From NCBI GenBank assembly GCA_946188155.1, contig CAMHUC010000022.1:1-49508 (forward strand): a stretch of DNA of 49,508 nucleotides, written 5' to 3'. The stretch's first letter is position 1. Each line of letters begins with the position of its first letter. A program made the position numbers and the translations under genes. Positions 33,935 through 43,405 of this stretch are shown in pieces. The notes beneath the pieces were generated by a model. The model was not told the origin of the DNA. It did no database searches and worked only from the letters and a program-made list of their open reading frames with translations. Source of the stretch: an uncultured bacterium (GTDB lineage Bacteria > Bacteroidota > Bacteroidia > Bacteroidales > Bacteroidaceae).

Positions 33935-34894
33935 TCAGTTGTACTTCAGTATCTGCCCCGGCATCAGGCGAATGTTCTTGCCGATGTGGTTGAGCTTGCA
34001 GAGGGCATCGATGGTCATGCCGCGCTTGCGGGCAATCGACTGCAGGGTCTCACCCTTCTTCACCTTGTGGAAGTGTACCTCAGGGGCGAAGGAAGCCTCG
34101 GGGGCAGCGATGGCTAGCTCGTCATCGTCGTCGTCGGTATCGAAGCGGCTATTGTGAGTGGTGGTGTTGGCACCGCGCAGCCGTGTGGCCTGTGCCGATT
34201 CGGAAGCATAGCGCTTACGGTGATAGGTATAGAAGTCGCCCGTGACATCCTGATTGCGGAAGTCGAACATCAGTGCTGGATTGAGTGCCACGCCGCAGAG
34301 TCGCGTCTCGAAGTGCAGGTGCGAGCCGGTACTGCGGCCCGTGTTGCCACCCAGTCCAATAGGTTCGCCGGCGCGTACCTCCTGATCCTCCATGACGAGC
34401 TGCTTCGACATGTGGGCGTAGTAGGTCTCCAGCCCGTTGTAGTGGCGAATCACAACGTACTTGCCATAGCCTCTCGGCTCGTTCTTTACGATACGCACCT
34501 TGCCGCTGAAGGCTGCTCGGATGGTATCGCCGATGTAGACCTTGATGTCGAGGCCCTTATGCTGGCGTCCCCAGCGTGCGCCGAAGTTGGAAGTGATCAC
34601 CCGGCTGGGCGTGGGCATGTGGAAGCCGCGCAGGTCGATGGTGGCCGTGTCGGGCAGTATGGCATTGGCGTTATGATAGTGGGTCATCTCGGTGTCCCAC
34701 TCGTCGTAGAGGTCGGCAGCGGGATTCTCGAGCATCTCCTGGAAAATCAGGCGGTGGAGGGCCACTGAGTCAACCTTCTTCATTTTCTTGTCTAAGGGAG
34801 CCTGGCGTGCCAACAGGTCCTGTCCCTGGGTGGGGATGGCGAAAAGTGACGCTACGGCAAATATCAATGATGTCTTAAGATTCTTTATACTCAT
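33935..34894 (-). CDS. M23 (LytM) peptidase with C-terminal LysM
   Basis: 319 residues. Signal peptide SLIFAVASLFAIPTQG. The M23 metallopeptidase domain (about 90-210) has all zinc and catalytic residues: His112 and Asp116 in HKGLD, His161 in YAHM, His192/His194 in SHLHF. A LysM domain (about 273-319, VKKGETLQSIARKRGMTIDALCKLN) binds peptidoglycan glycan. An acidic aspartate run (DTDDDDDE) separates them. It probably cleaves peptidoglycan cross-links in the periplasm during growth or division. It lies 123 bases after recG on the same strand but has its own promoter. Confidence 0.9.
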   Translation of the reverse strand: MSIKNLKTSLIFAVASLFAIPTQGQDLLARQAPLDKKMKKVDSVALHRLIFQEMLENPAADLYDEWDTEMTHYHNANAILPDTATIDLRGFHMPTPSRVITSNFGARWGRQHKGLDIKVYIGDTIRAAFSGKVRIVKNEPRGYGKYVVIRHYNGLETYYAHMSKQLVMEDQEVRAGEPIGLGGNTGRSTGSHLHFETRLCGVALNPALMFDFRNQDVTGDFYTYHRKRYASESAQATRLRGANTTTHNSRFDTDDDDDELAIAAPEASFAPEVHFHKVKKGETLQSIARKRGMTIDALCKLNHIGKNIRLMPGQILKYN

Positions 34895-34936
34895 TCTTCA
34901 GTTAGGGTTTTACTTGCGATAAGAAATAACACGGTG

Positions 34937-34968
34937 CAAAGGTAGTAAAAACAATCCGAAACGCCAAA
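34937..34968 (-). promoter_or_regulatory. Promoter of the M23 peptidase gene
   Basis: On the minus strand TTTG (34968-34965), 20 bases, TACCTTTG (34944-34937). The spacer contains CGTTTCGGATT, the same words as the two MNT promoters, so part of that similarity may be a general feature of strong promoters in this genome. Confidence 0.75.
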
Positions 34969-35017
34969 GACTTTGTGTGTTCGTTAACAAAGTTTTGGTG
35001 TCTTTTAACACTTCATG

Positions 35018-37114
35018 CTACGATATGGCTGCCCAGTTAATATTTGTTTTCCTTAGTTCGCGCAGGCGGTTCCAGAGCATGGTGTACTTCTCCGACTTGC
35101 ACTCGGGGTCCTCGTCGATGATGGGCTGCGCCGTCTCACGGGCCATCTGCACCAGCTGTCCGTCGCGGGCGATGTCGGCAATCTTCAGGTCGAAGGCCAT
35201 GCCGCTCTGCTGTGTGCCCTCCAGGTCGCCGGGTCCGCGCAGCTTCAGGTCAGCCTCGGCGATGCGGAAGCCGTCGTTGGTCTCGCACATGATGTCGATG
35301 CGCTTGCGGGTCTCCTCGGAGAGCTTGTAGGGTGTGACGAGGATGCAGAACGACTGGTCGGCACCGCGCCCCACCCTTCCCCTGAGCTGGTGGAGCTGAG
35401 AGAGTCCGAAGCGCTGGGCATCGAGGATGACCATCACGGAGGCGTTGGGCACGTTGACACCCACCTCGATGACCGTCGTTGCCACTAGTATCTGCGTCGC
35501 GCCGCTGACGAAGCGCTGCATCTCCTCCTCCTTGTCCTTAGGCTTCATCCGTCCGTGAACCTTGCTCAGGCGGAACTCAGGGAATGCCTGGCGCAGCACC
35601 TCGAAGCCGGTTTCGAGATTCTTCAGGTCGCTCTTCTCACTCTCCTCTATCAGAGGGAATACGATATACACCTGGCGCCCCTGACGTATCTGCTGGCGGA
35701 TGCCGTCGTAGAGCGAGGTCATGCGTGAGTCGAACACGTGGGTGGTGCGCACGGGTTTGCGGCCCGGGGGCAGCTCGTCGATGACGCTCACGTCGAGGTC
35801 GCCATAGAGGGTCATGGCCAGTGTACGGGGGATGGGAGTGGCCGTCATCACCAGCACGTGGGGGGGATTGGCGCTCTTGCCCCACAGTTTGGCACGCTGG
35901 GCCACACCGAAGCGGTGCTGCTCGTCGATGACCACGAAGCCGAGACGCCGGAACTGCACCCAGTCCTCGATGACGGCATGGGTGCCCACAAGTATGTGGA
36001 TGGTGCCGTCGAGCAGTCCCTGTAGCACCTCCTCGCGACGCTTGCCCTTGACGATGCCCGTCAGCAGGGCCACGCGCAGGGGCATGCCACGGAGGAAATC
36101 CATGATGGTCTGTAGGTGCTGCTCGGCAAGTATCTCCGTGGGGGCCATGATGCAGGTCTGGAAGCCGTTGTCGATGGCGATGAGCATCGACATGAGGGCC
36201 ACGAGGGTTTTCCCACTGCCCACATCGCCCTGCAGCAGCCGGTTCATCTGCCGCCCGGAGCCCATGTCGCGGCGTATCTCACGGATGACGCGCTTCTGGG
36301 CCTCGGTCAGGGGGAAGGGCAGGTTGTTGTGGTAGAAGGTGTTGAACACCTGGCCCACCTGCGCGAAGACATAGCCTCGGTATTTGCGCCGCTGGTCGCT
36401 CGCGTACCTTAATATATTGAGCTGTACGTAGAACAGTTCCTCGAATTTCAGGCGCACGCGGGCCCGCTCCAGGTCCTTGGCATTCTGAGGATAATGGACG
36501 GTGCGGAAGGCTTCGTCGCGCCCCATCAGGAAGCGCGTACTGATGATAAAGTCGGGCAGGGTCTCGGGCAGAGGAGGCAGTTTGGAGATGAGGGTCTTGG
36601 TAAGACGCTCCACGGAACGGGATGAGAGGCCGGCCTTCTTCATCCGCTCCGTAGTGTTGTAGTAGGGCTGCAGGCCCATAGCCGAGAGGTCCAGCTTGGC
36701 AGCGTCGTCCAGGTCGGGATGGGTGAAGTTGATGCGGTTATTAAACACCGTCGGCTTGCCGAACACGAGGTACTCGGTGCCTATCTTATAGTTCTGCTTG
36801 GCGTATTTGCCGCCATTGAACCAGGTGAGGTCGGCGATGCCAGTGCCGTCGGTGAAGTGGGCCACGACGCGCTCCTTCCTGGGGCCCATCTCGAAGGTCT
36901 CGAAACTGAGTATGCGGCCCACCACCTGCACGAAGGGCATCTCGCCCGTCAGCTCGCCGATGGTGTAGACCTTCGAGCGGTCCACATATTTATACGGATA
37001 GTACTCCAGCAGGTCGCCGAAGGTCTCTATACCGAGTTCGCCGGCCAGCAGCTTCTTGCGGTTGGGCCCTACGCCCGGCAAGTACATGATGTCCTGCTGT
37101 AGTATATCTGTCAT
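35018..37114 (-). CDS. recG: ATP-dependent DNA helicase RecG
   Basis: 698 residues, the normal length. N-terminal wedge/OB region (YLPGVGPNRKKLLAGELGI, YKYVDRSKVYTIGEL), then helicase motifs: Walker A GDVGSGKT, motif Ia APTEILAEQH, DEQH in VVIDEQHRFGVAQR, motif III TATPIPRT, motif V ATTVIEVGVNVPNA, motif VI QLRGRVGRG, and the TRG-like end. RecG remodels stalled forks, R-loops and Holliday junctions. Its ATG overlaps the stop of the upstream Res gene (ATGA at 37114-37111), so here it is translationally coupled to the defence block. Confidence 0.95.
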   Translation of the reverse strand: MTDILQQDIMYLPGVGPNRKKLLAGELGIETFGDLLEYYPYKYVDRSKVYTIGELTGEMPFVQVVGRILSFETFEMGPRKERVVAHFTDGTGIADLTWFNGGKYAKQNYKIGTEYLVFGKPTVFNNRINFTHPDLDDAAKLDLSAMGLQPYYNTTERMKKAGLSSRSVERLTKTLISKLPPLPETLPDFIISTRFLMGRDEAFRTVHYPQNAKDLERARVRLKFEELFYVQLNILRYASDQRRKYRGYVFAQVGQVFNTFYHNNLPFPLTEAQKRVIREIRRDMGSGRQMNRLLQGDVGSGKTLVALMSMLIAIDNGFQTCIMAPTEILAEQHLQTIMDFLRGMPLRVALLTGIVKGKRREEVLQGLLDGTIHILVGTHAVIEDWVQFRRLGFVVIDEQHRFGVAQRAKLWGKSANPPHVLVMTATPIPRTLAMTLYGDLDVSVIDELPPGRKPVRTTHVFDSRMTSLYDGIRQQIRQGRQVYIVFPLIEESEKSDLKNLETGFEVLRQAFPEFRLSKVHGRMKPKDKEEEMQRFVSGATQILVATTVIEVGVNVPNASVMVILDAQRFGLSQLHQLRGRVGRGADQSFCILVTPYKLSEETRKRIDIMCETNDGFRIAEADLKLRGPGDLEGTQQSGMAFDLKIADIARDGQLVQMARETAQPIIDEDPECKSEKYTMLWNRLRELRKTNINWAAIS

Positions 37115-39795
37115 TGTGTTATGCCATTCGCTATTACATATTCAAAGTGCATGGTCCGACTAATAGCGCTGTGTGGGATAAGCACATACTGCCAAACTTT
37201 TGATGCCTCTTTAGATACAATGGTACAGTATTCCATCGCAGCCTTTTTCTTCTCCTTCACATCATCGTCGTTGATATCTTTTTCCGCCTTTGTCTCAATC
37301 ATATAGATTTTGTCAGCAGTTTCAACAATGAAGTCAGGCTCATACATGCGGGCACCATTTCCCCAATATATCCTAAACTGATTAGTCACAGGACGAAGCC
37401 ATTTCAAGACCTTACCATCGTTTTCAAGCAGATTGGCGAAATCCAACTCTGTAGAGCTGTCAAATTTGTATGCCAAATAGTACGACTTCAAGAAACCTCT
37501 GAAGATATATTTCTTAACCAATGATTTTTGATTGTCCTTGAAGACATACCGATAATCCAAATAGCCGTATGCAGTTTCTTCTGTTAAGTGTTGTGGCAGT
37601 AACTCTACAAAAGGAAGGACTCTTGAACTTGCAAATCCTTTCTTTTCTAAGGTAAAGTGTTCTTTCATCTGCTGATAAATTCTATTGGCGATAGCAGATT
37701 TAAACTGATGAACTTTGTTGGCCACATCATTTCCATCTTTTGTTTGTGCTTTTACAGCCCCAACCGCCTGTTCTGCCAAATGGAATAGTAGTTCTGCATT
37801 CTCATCATAATCAATTTCCTCAAAATTCATGAGTTGAGCTACAATTTCTTTTATAGGATTATCAAAATATCCGCTGGAAATAGCGGTAAGTACTTCGACT
37901 TCTTTATCCTTCAATCCCATACGGAGGATTTCATTACTTAATTCTGGGAATGAAAAACCCTCAGAGGTGTCTAATTCAAAATCATGGAAGACGGCTGTTG
38001 CTTGTGGTTGCTCAATGACTACACGAGGAATTTCTATGATATTGTCAATGTAATCTTTTACAACCACATTGATAACAGGCATGATTTCTTCTATTTGCTT
38101 CTTTGATTCTTCCTCTGCAAATAGCGGGTTTGCAATAAAAGTCTTCTCACGGATAATATCTTCCGTGATTTTCTTTAACTTGGCTATGTTCTCAGGCTTG
38201 GCAAGTTCCTCTTTATTCTTTACCTGTGTGTTCATTTTAGGAATCGCATCCCAAATAGCCTGCCTTGCATCGCAAACGGCTTTTGCTTTTGCCGCATCAA
38301 GAGCTTTCTCTGCCTTCTTTTTTTCTTCCTCAAACTTCTCTTCAACAGAGGTTTTACCTTTGACAATTATTCCAGAAACAGGTTTCAGTTCTTCATCGTC
38401 TAATTCTACGTAACTGAGTTTGTTCAGTAGGGAACTTGGATCTTGTGCACGAGTGATAACCTCATCAAAGTTTTCATGAGCAATCACTGTTAGTTTATCC
38501 ACTTCAGAGTTACCTGTCCTTTTTCCCCCGTATGGAAGACGAAGACCACGTCCGATAGTCTGTTCAACTAATGTGATGGCATCGGCTGCACGGAGTGGAA
38601 CAATCGTATAAAGGTTCGTCACGTCCCACCCCTCTTTTAACATATTTACATGAACCACAATCTCTATCTGATTGTTTGGGTCTTCCAACGATACAAACTG
38701 TTGGTCAATCTCATCGTTCTTTTTTGTTGAACTGTCTATCTGTAAGACCTTCCCCTTATATTTTCCGTCATAGATTCTGTTTTCGATCAGTTCTACTGTC
38801 TCTTTGGCATGTTGGATATTTCGGCATATAACCAAAATAAATGGTTTAACTAATGGGACATTGTTCTCTTTCGAATATAGTTCCAAATGTAGTTTCGTAT
38901 GTTCATGAATGATGATGGCATCCTCCAGTTTCAGTACATCCAGTTCTTCAGGTGTCTGGTCTTTCTTCTCAAAGTTCCTGCGCTTGGCTATAGTTGGGTT
39001 CTTTACATATTTCCCTTCTGCCAGAGCCTCTGCCAAATTGTACTCATAAACGATATTTTTGAAGGGCTTCCCTTTTTCATCGTATGGTGTTGCTGTCATC
39101 TCTAATCCAAGAATAGGTCGCAACTCATTGATTGCCTTTCTCGAAGCATCTGCATGATACCGGTGAGCCTCATCCATCAATATCACCAAGTCGTCAAGAT
39201 TAGCCAGATATTTGAAATACGATTGGCCTAAGTATTCTGACAACCGTTTCATTCTTGGCTCGCCCTTTTTATCTTCTTTACTGTCCTTATTAAATTTTGA
39301 GATATTGAATACGTTTATCTGAATCTCCGTCTGAGAAAAAAGCCCTCTTGCCTGTTCATAATTATCACCTGTGATAATTCTCGGCTGATTATGAACAAAC
39401 TCAGAAATCCCTTTGAATACATATTTCTCGTATGAAGGATCACCGAAGTCTCGGATCAGTTTTTCATAAAGTGTCAAGTTTGGAGCAAGGACAAAGAAAT
39501 GGCGAATACTTTTCTTTAAATACAGATATGCAATACAAGCACCCATCAGTCTTGTCTTCCCGATGCCAGTGGCTATCGAGAATGCAAAAGATGGAAAATC
39601 ACGCTCAAAGTCCTTGCAGAGTGGGCATACCGTCTGAGCCTTTGTCAACTCATCTTTAATAAACGCCTCGTTCTCTTCCTTTGTCTTTTTTTTCAACGAG
39701 AGTTCATCCGTCAACTTCACCACGACATTAAGGGCCTTTCCCAAAGGCTCCCGCAAAGACATCCGTTGCTTGATATTGTTTGCTATTGTATTCAT
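37111..39795 (-). CDS. Type III restriction-like Res subunit (helicase-nuclease)
   Basis: 894 residues. Walker A SIATGIGKT (73-81), DEAH box ILMDEAHRYHA at about 205, TATPYDEKGKP, and motif VI VEQTIGRGLRLPYGG mark an SF2 translocase of the type III Res class. The C-terminal end has a PD-(D/E)xK nuclease with Asp821 in EPDFIVET and Glu834/Lys836 in MIETKAEKD. Res cuts DNA when partnered with Mod, which recognises and protects the site. The usual mod-res adjacency is broken: four genes lie between this one and the Mod at 43406. Base composition is AT-richer than recG downstream. Starts 3 bases after DUF4276 and overlaps recG by 4. Confidence 0.85.
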   Translation of the reverse strand: MNTIANNIKQRMSLREPLGKALNVVVKLTDELSLKKKTKEENEAFIKDELTKAQTVCPLCKDFERDFPSFAFSIATGIGKTRLMGACIAYLYLKKSIRHFFVLAPNLTLYEKLIRDFGDPSYEKYVFKGISEFVHNQPRIITGDNYEQARGLFSQTEIQINVFNISKFNKDSKEDKKGEPRMKRLSEYLGQSYFKYLANLDDLVILMDEAHRYHADASRKAINELRPILGLEMTATPYDEKGKPFKNIVYEYNLAEALAEGKYVKNPTIAKRRNFEKKDQTPEELDVLKLEDAIIIHEHTKLHLELYSKENNVPLVKPFILVICRNIQHAKETVELIENRIYDGKYKGKVLQIDSSTKKNDEIDQQFVSLEDPNNQIEIVVHVNMLKEGWDVTNLYTIVPLRAADAITLVEQTIGRGLRLPYGGKRTGNSEVDKLTVIAHENFDEVITRAQDPSSLLNKLSYVELDDEELKPVSGIIVKGKTSVEEKFEEEKKKAEKALDAAKAKAVCDARQAIWDAIPKMNTQVKNKEELAKPENIAKLKKITEDIIREKTFIANPLFAEEESKKQIEEIMPVINVVVKDYIDNIIEIPRVVIEQPQATAVFHDFELDTSEGFSFPELSNEILRMGLKDKEVEVLTAISSGYFDNPIKEIVAQLMNFEEIDYDENAELLFHLAEQAVGAVKAQTKDGNDVANKVHQFKSAIANRIYQQMKEHFTLEKKGFASSRVLPFVELLPQHLTEETAYGYLDYRYVFKDNQKSLVKKYIFRGFLKSYYLAYKFDSSTELDFANLLENDGKVLKWLRPVTNQFRIYWGNGARMYEPDFIVETADKIYMIETKAEKDINDDDVKEKKKAAMEYCTIVSKEASKVWQYVLIPHSAISRTMHFEYVIANGITQ

Positions 39796-39798
39796 CTG

Positions 39799-40449
39799 TT
39801 ATTTACATGTTTCAATTAACTTTTCAATCCATGCCCTAAATCGGGGACATTTTGTTAAAATATTATTGATGCCAACCTCCAATGCAATTAAGTTTCCTTC
39901 AATCACTTTGTCATAATCATCTTTAATTGCCAACAATCGTTTGGAAGGTGCCCCTGCAGGAGTTGTATTGATGTCTTCTGGATTACTGAAGGTGTCGATA
40001 ATATGTTGAGTGTCCTTTGCATTATCCTCTGAAAAGAAAGATTCAAATCCCTTGTTAGAGGAAAATAACAAAGCCTCAAATTCATGTAGTTGAATATAAG
40101 GAATAAAACGAGAATCATTAATATCTTCTGCTATACATTGCTCCATTTCTTCAACTTGTTCAATGTGAGTTGCTTTCTTTTCCCATCTTTCTTTCTGTGG
40201 AACCTCTGGTATCCTGAAGAAATCAACAAACGTGGAGACTACAAAATCTGATTTCTTCGAGGAGAGTAACTTCTTTGCATCATTCTTGAGATGTTCATAA
40301 TTGACAAATCCACCCCGTCCAGTTTTACTTGTTCGGATCAATAAAGGAGTTACAGTATATACTCCGTGCTGTTGCATATATGGAGCAATCACAGAATTGA
40401 CGAACTCTTGTTCTGTTTGCCCTTCTACAATGATATATAATCTTTTCAT
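39799..40449 (-). CDS. DUF4276 family protein, partner of the adjacent ATPase
   Basis: 216 residues. The opening KRLYIIVEGQTEQEFVNSVI has the VEGxTE strand-loop also seen in TOPRIM domains; VVSTFVDFFRIP and IPYIQLHEFEALLFS are the DUF4276 landmarks. The acidic residues would suit a metal-dependent nuclease site, but catalysis is not established. Its start overlaps the ATPase stop by 4 bases (ATGA), the usual arrangement for such ATPase-DUF4276 pairs. I infer a nuclease or effector half of a two-gene defence module comparable in layout to OLD-type ATPase-TOPRIM enzymes. Confidence 0.7.
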   Translation of the reverse strand: MKRLYIIVEGQTEQEFVNSVIAPYMQQHGVYTVTPLLIRTSKTGRGGFVNYEHLKNDAKKLLSSKKSDFVVSTFVDFFRIPEVPQKERWEKKATHIEQVEEMEQCIAEDINDSRFIPYIQLHEFEALLFSSNKGFESFFSEDNAKDTQHIIDTFSNPEDINTTPAGAPSKRLLAIKDDYDKVIEGNLIALEVGINNILTKCPRFRAWIEKLIETCK

Positions 40450-41537
40450 GGCTGTCCTCCTATAATATTCTTTTCCCAGATATCACCTATGTTATATTCT
40501 TCCAGCCATGCGTCAAGAGTATCCTTTTCTAATCTGTTGAATACCGTTTGCTTGTTCTCCCTATCAACTACAATAATATCTTCAGGTTCGAAGCAGTTAA
40601 CCAGATTGACGGATTGTGTAGCCAAAATGATCTGCTTTTTCTGGGCTGCGCGACGCACCAATGCTGCGAACTTGTTAATAGCAGTTGGATGTAATCCCAA
40701 TTCTGGCTCGTCTATAATAATCGTATCAGGCAAATTAGGTTGCAGAAGCAAGGTGGTTAATGCAATGAATCGAAGTGTTCCGTCAGAGAAACTGTTTACA
40801 TCTAAGTAGGCATCAGAATCCTTCTCTTCCCACTCTAACGAAATCATTCCCTTATTGTTGGGATTTTCACGCAACTTAAACCCTTTGAAATAAGGAGCAA
40901 TAGATCGTATAACCCCTTCTATTAATTTGAAACTTTGTGGATCGTTCTGCTGCAATCTGTATAGATAGGCAGCCAAGTTAGATGCATCATGACGTAACGC
41001 CTCATTGTCTCCCATATTACATTCTCTTCTCATGGAAGATGTGATACTTGTATCATGGAAATGATAAACGGTAAAACTCCTTAAGAAATTCCTTAAATAA
41101 CCAGCACGCCACTTGGGGCTATCTAAAATATTTGATTCCTCTACTGCGTTGTCCCACGAAGTCCTATTCCATAATTTCTCATATTCTTTCGTCTTTTCAC
41201 CTCTCCAATTGAAGAAATCACCAGAAGTCTCAATAAAGGCTTTATTTCCGATAGCAGGTTTTAATTTAAAGAAAAATGCATTTGTATTAGCAAAATCAAT
41301 AAGACTTCCTAAATGCTCAGAATGCTTCTGTCCTTGATAGAGGAATCTTTCAAATCCTCCCCGTTCAAGTATGTAGCTGCCAAGGCGTTTATTCAACAAA
41401 GCATTTACCAACTCAAAGAAAGAGATAAAATTACTTTTACCCACTCCATTTGAGCCGATCAGTACGTTCAGATTGCCTAACTTAATATCTGCATTCTGAA
41501 TAGACTTGTAATTCTGTATTTGAATTCTCTCTATCAT
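40446..41537 (-). CDS. AAA (ABC/SMC-like) ATPase paired with DUF4276
   Basis: 363 residues from ATG 41537; the longer frame to 41588 has no support. MIERIQIQNYKSIQNADIKL is the strand-rich start of RecF/OLD-like ATPases; Walker A GSNGVGKS is at 28-35, the signature FSDGTLRF and Walker B TIIIDEPELGLHP follow, then the switch ILATQSVNLV. It resembles the COG4637-type predicted ATPases. Such proteins dimerise around ATP and often act as sensors in defence systems. Downstream overlap with DUF4276 and a 13-base gap from the PtuB-like gene place it in the same message. Confidence 0.8.
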   Translation of the reverse strand: MIERIQIQNYKSIQNADIKLGNLNVLIGSNGVGKSNFISFFELVNALLNKRLGSYILERGGFERFLYQGQKHSEHLGSLIDFANTNAFFFKLKPAIGNKAFIETSGDFFNWRGEKTKEYEKLWNRTSWDNAVEESNILDSPKWRAGYLRNFLRSFTVYHFHDTSITSSMRRECNMGDNEALRHDASNLAAYLYRLQQNDPQSFKLIEGVIRSIAPYFKGFKLRENPNNKGMISLEWEEKDSDAYLDVNSFSDGTLRFIALTTLLLQPNLPDTIIIDEPELGLHPTAINKFAALVRRAAQKKQIILATQSVNLVNCFEPEDIIVVDRENKQTVFNRLEKDTLDAWLEEYNIGDIWEKNIIGGQP

Positions 41538-41550
41538 ATTGCGTAAACTA

Positions 41551-42189
41551 TTATTTATTCCATATAATATCGTTGGCAAATACAGCATTCAATATTGGCT
41601 CATCTTTAATAATCCAATATTTAAAGCCCAAAAGTTCCTTGTCCATTGTAAGCTCTTCCCTTATTGCATTTTCAGCAGTCTGTGATGGGCTATACTTGTA
41701 AGCATTGATTTTCTGGATGAACCTATTAAGGATACTTTCTACCTCTTCATAGAATTTCTCCTCTTTCAACTTTCTGAGTTTGCTCTCACCATTAAAGATC
41801 TTATCAAGAAGACGAATAGTCGCTTCTACCTCTGATGTCCTGTCTTTGCTTTCAAATGTTGCCCGCTTGGAAACATAGTCAATTCTTTGCTCAATAATGT
41901 CTTCAACATTAGATTCCAATGGATTGATAATATTGTCAAACCTGCATCCTTTCTTTTGATTGCAATAGTTGCATGACAACAAAAGATTTCTCCATTCAGT
42001 TCGTAATTCGGGAAAGTTTTGCCAACTCTTTAGATGCTCAATCTGAAAATCAGTAGAAACTACTCGCTCACAAAGATAACACTTACTCAATTGGTCTGCG
42101 AAAAGTTGCCTTTTCACATCCTCACCGTCATAAGCCTTTGTTGTTGTAAGCGACGCAGGTTTCTCGTTTGTTTTTGCTATCCTTATCAT
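41551..42189 (-). CDS. HNH endonuclease, Septu PtuB-like
   Basis: 212 residues. The HNH/zinc site is KCYLCERVVSTDFQIEHLKS with Cys37, Cys40 and His52, followed by an Asn in EWRNLLLSC and Cys73/Cys76 in CNYCNQKKG. The remaining helical C-terminus (LLDKIFNGESKLRKLKEEKF) matches the PtuB layout. In Septu, PtuB is the nuclease effector held by the PtuA ATPase and released on phage infection. The start overlaps the PtuA-like stop by 4 bases (ATGA). All predicted metal ligands and the catalytic His are present. Confidence 0.8.
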   Translation of the reverse strand: MIRIAKTNEKPASLTTTKAYDGEDVKRQLFADQLSKCYLCERVVSTDFQIEHLKSWQNFPELRTEWRNLLLSCNYCNQKKGCRFDNIINPLESNVEDIIEQRIDYVSKRATFESKDRTSEVEATIRLLDKIFNGESKLRKLKEEKFYEEVESILNRFIQKINAYKYSPSQTAENAIREELTMDKELLGFKYWIIKDEPILNAVFANDIIWNK

Positions 42190-43385
42190 AATGCCAGAAC
42201 CGATTTAATCTTGTCTGCATATTTCAATTTAATTTGCAAAAACTCGCCAACGACGGAAGGAGATAGCGCTTCTGGGATTTTTTCAAAATCCTCAACAAGC
42301 AACTTAACATCCATCTGCTCAGAAGATGTAAGGTAATCCTTTGACAATAGCTTTGTAAGTTCATCCAATCTCATACGGACATTGTTGGACTCAGGGCGCA
42401 CACCGAAATAACCTTCAGCAAGTGACGAATATGAATAATCCGTCAAGTCGTCAATGGGGCTACGTTGCTCCAGATCAAATGCCACCGCATTATCCATTGA
42501 ACTCAACACGAATGGAGAGTGGGTCGTTACAATAAATTGAATGTTAGGGAATATCTTAGTTAAAAGAGGCATAATGATTTTCTGCAAGCCAAGATGTAGA
42601 TGTGTCTCAATTTCATCAATTAGCACAATTCCCTCTTTCTGATATGCGTCTGACAGTTTACCGTCACTTTGCATTTTAAGAATCAGGTCTGCTACAATGT
42701 TTATTGCAGCTTTAAAACCGTCAGACATTTCATTAAACCCAAAAGTTTGTTCGCCTGTCTTTATTTTGAATGTGTACTTTTTTTCCTGATTAAAACTCAA
42801 AGTCAAATTTTCTTTCTGGAAAATGCCTTTCAAAAGTTTCTCAAACTCGATGAACCACGACTTGATAGCCAGTTCACGTTCTTTCTCCTGATTACTGATA
42901 GCTAACAATTCTTGAAATTTCAAGTCTACTAAGAACTTTATGAATTGGTCAGATGCTGTTTCACGAATATTGCCAATGTCCACATTGGCTTTTGTGGGAG
43001 AGTCTGGCTCTATCATCTTAAAACTCCTGTCAGCCTGATAAAATGCCATAACGAACTCTTTATTTATATATTTCTCAAGCACATAGGCTATACCAATAAT
43101 ATCACAACTAATGCTTTTGTCATTAAGCCGGTAATCGGAATGAAACCTTTCATCAGATTTTATCTCGCGTCCAAAAGAATATCTGTTATGGAGTAGACTT
43201 TCAAGGTTTTCATCATTCTTCAATTGCTCCAAAAGATTGGCAATAGCATTGAGTAGAACGGTTTTTCCACTACCATTCTTACCCGTAATTATTAGATGTG
43301 GATAATTCACATCAGCAATAGGTATGTCAAAGTTCTCCAAATGGAACAACTTGTTGACATGGATGTTTTTGATGAAGTAATTCAT
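42186..43385 (-). CDS. ATPase, Septu PtuA-like
   Basis: 399 residues. The opening MNYFIKNIHVNKLFHLENFD leads to Walker A GKNGSGKT (35-42); FGFNEMSDGFKAAINIVADL contains the ABC signature, GIVLIDEIETHLH is Walker B, and VTTHSPFVLSS the switch. Size and order fit PtuA, an SMC-like ATPase that assembles with the HNH protein PtuB; retron type I-A systems use the same pair, but no reverse transcriptase is present. It starts 20 bases after the Mod stop, the widest gap in the operon. Confidence 0.8.
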   Translation of the reverse strand: MNYFIKNIHVNKLFHLENFDIPIADVNYPHLIITGKNGSGKTVLLNAIANLLEQLKNDENLESLLHNRYSFGREIKSDERFHSDYRLNDKSISCDIIGIAYVLEKYINKEFVMAFYQADRSFKMIEPDSPTKANVDIGNIRETASDQFIKFLVDLKFQELLAISNQEKERELAIKSWFIEFEKLLKGIFQKENLTLSFNQEKKYTFKIKTGEQTFGFNEMSDGFKAAINIVADLILKMQSDGKLSDAYQKEGIVLIDEIETHLHLGLQKIIMPLLTKIFPNIQFIVTTHSPFVLSSMDNAVAFDLEQRSPIDDLTDYSYSSLAEGYFGVRPESNNVRMRLDELTKLLSKDYLTSSEQMDVKLLVEDFEKIPEALSPSVVGEFLQIKLKYADKIKSVLAL

Positions 43386-43405
43386 ATCTGTTCTGTTTTT
43401 TGTTT

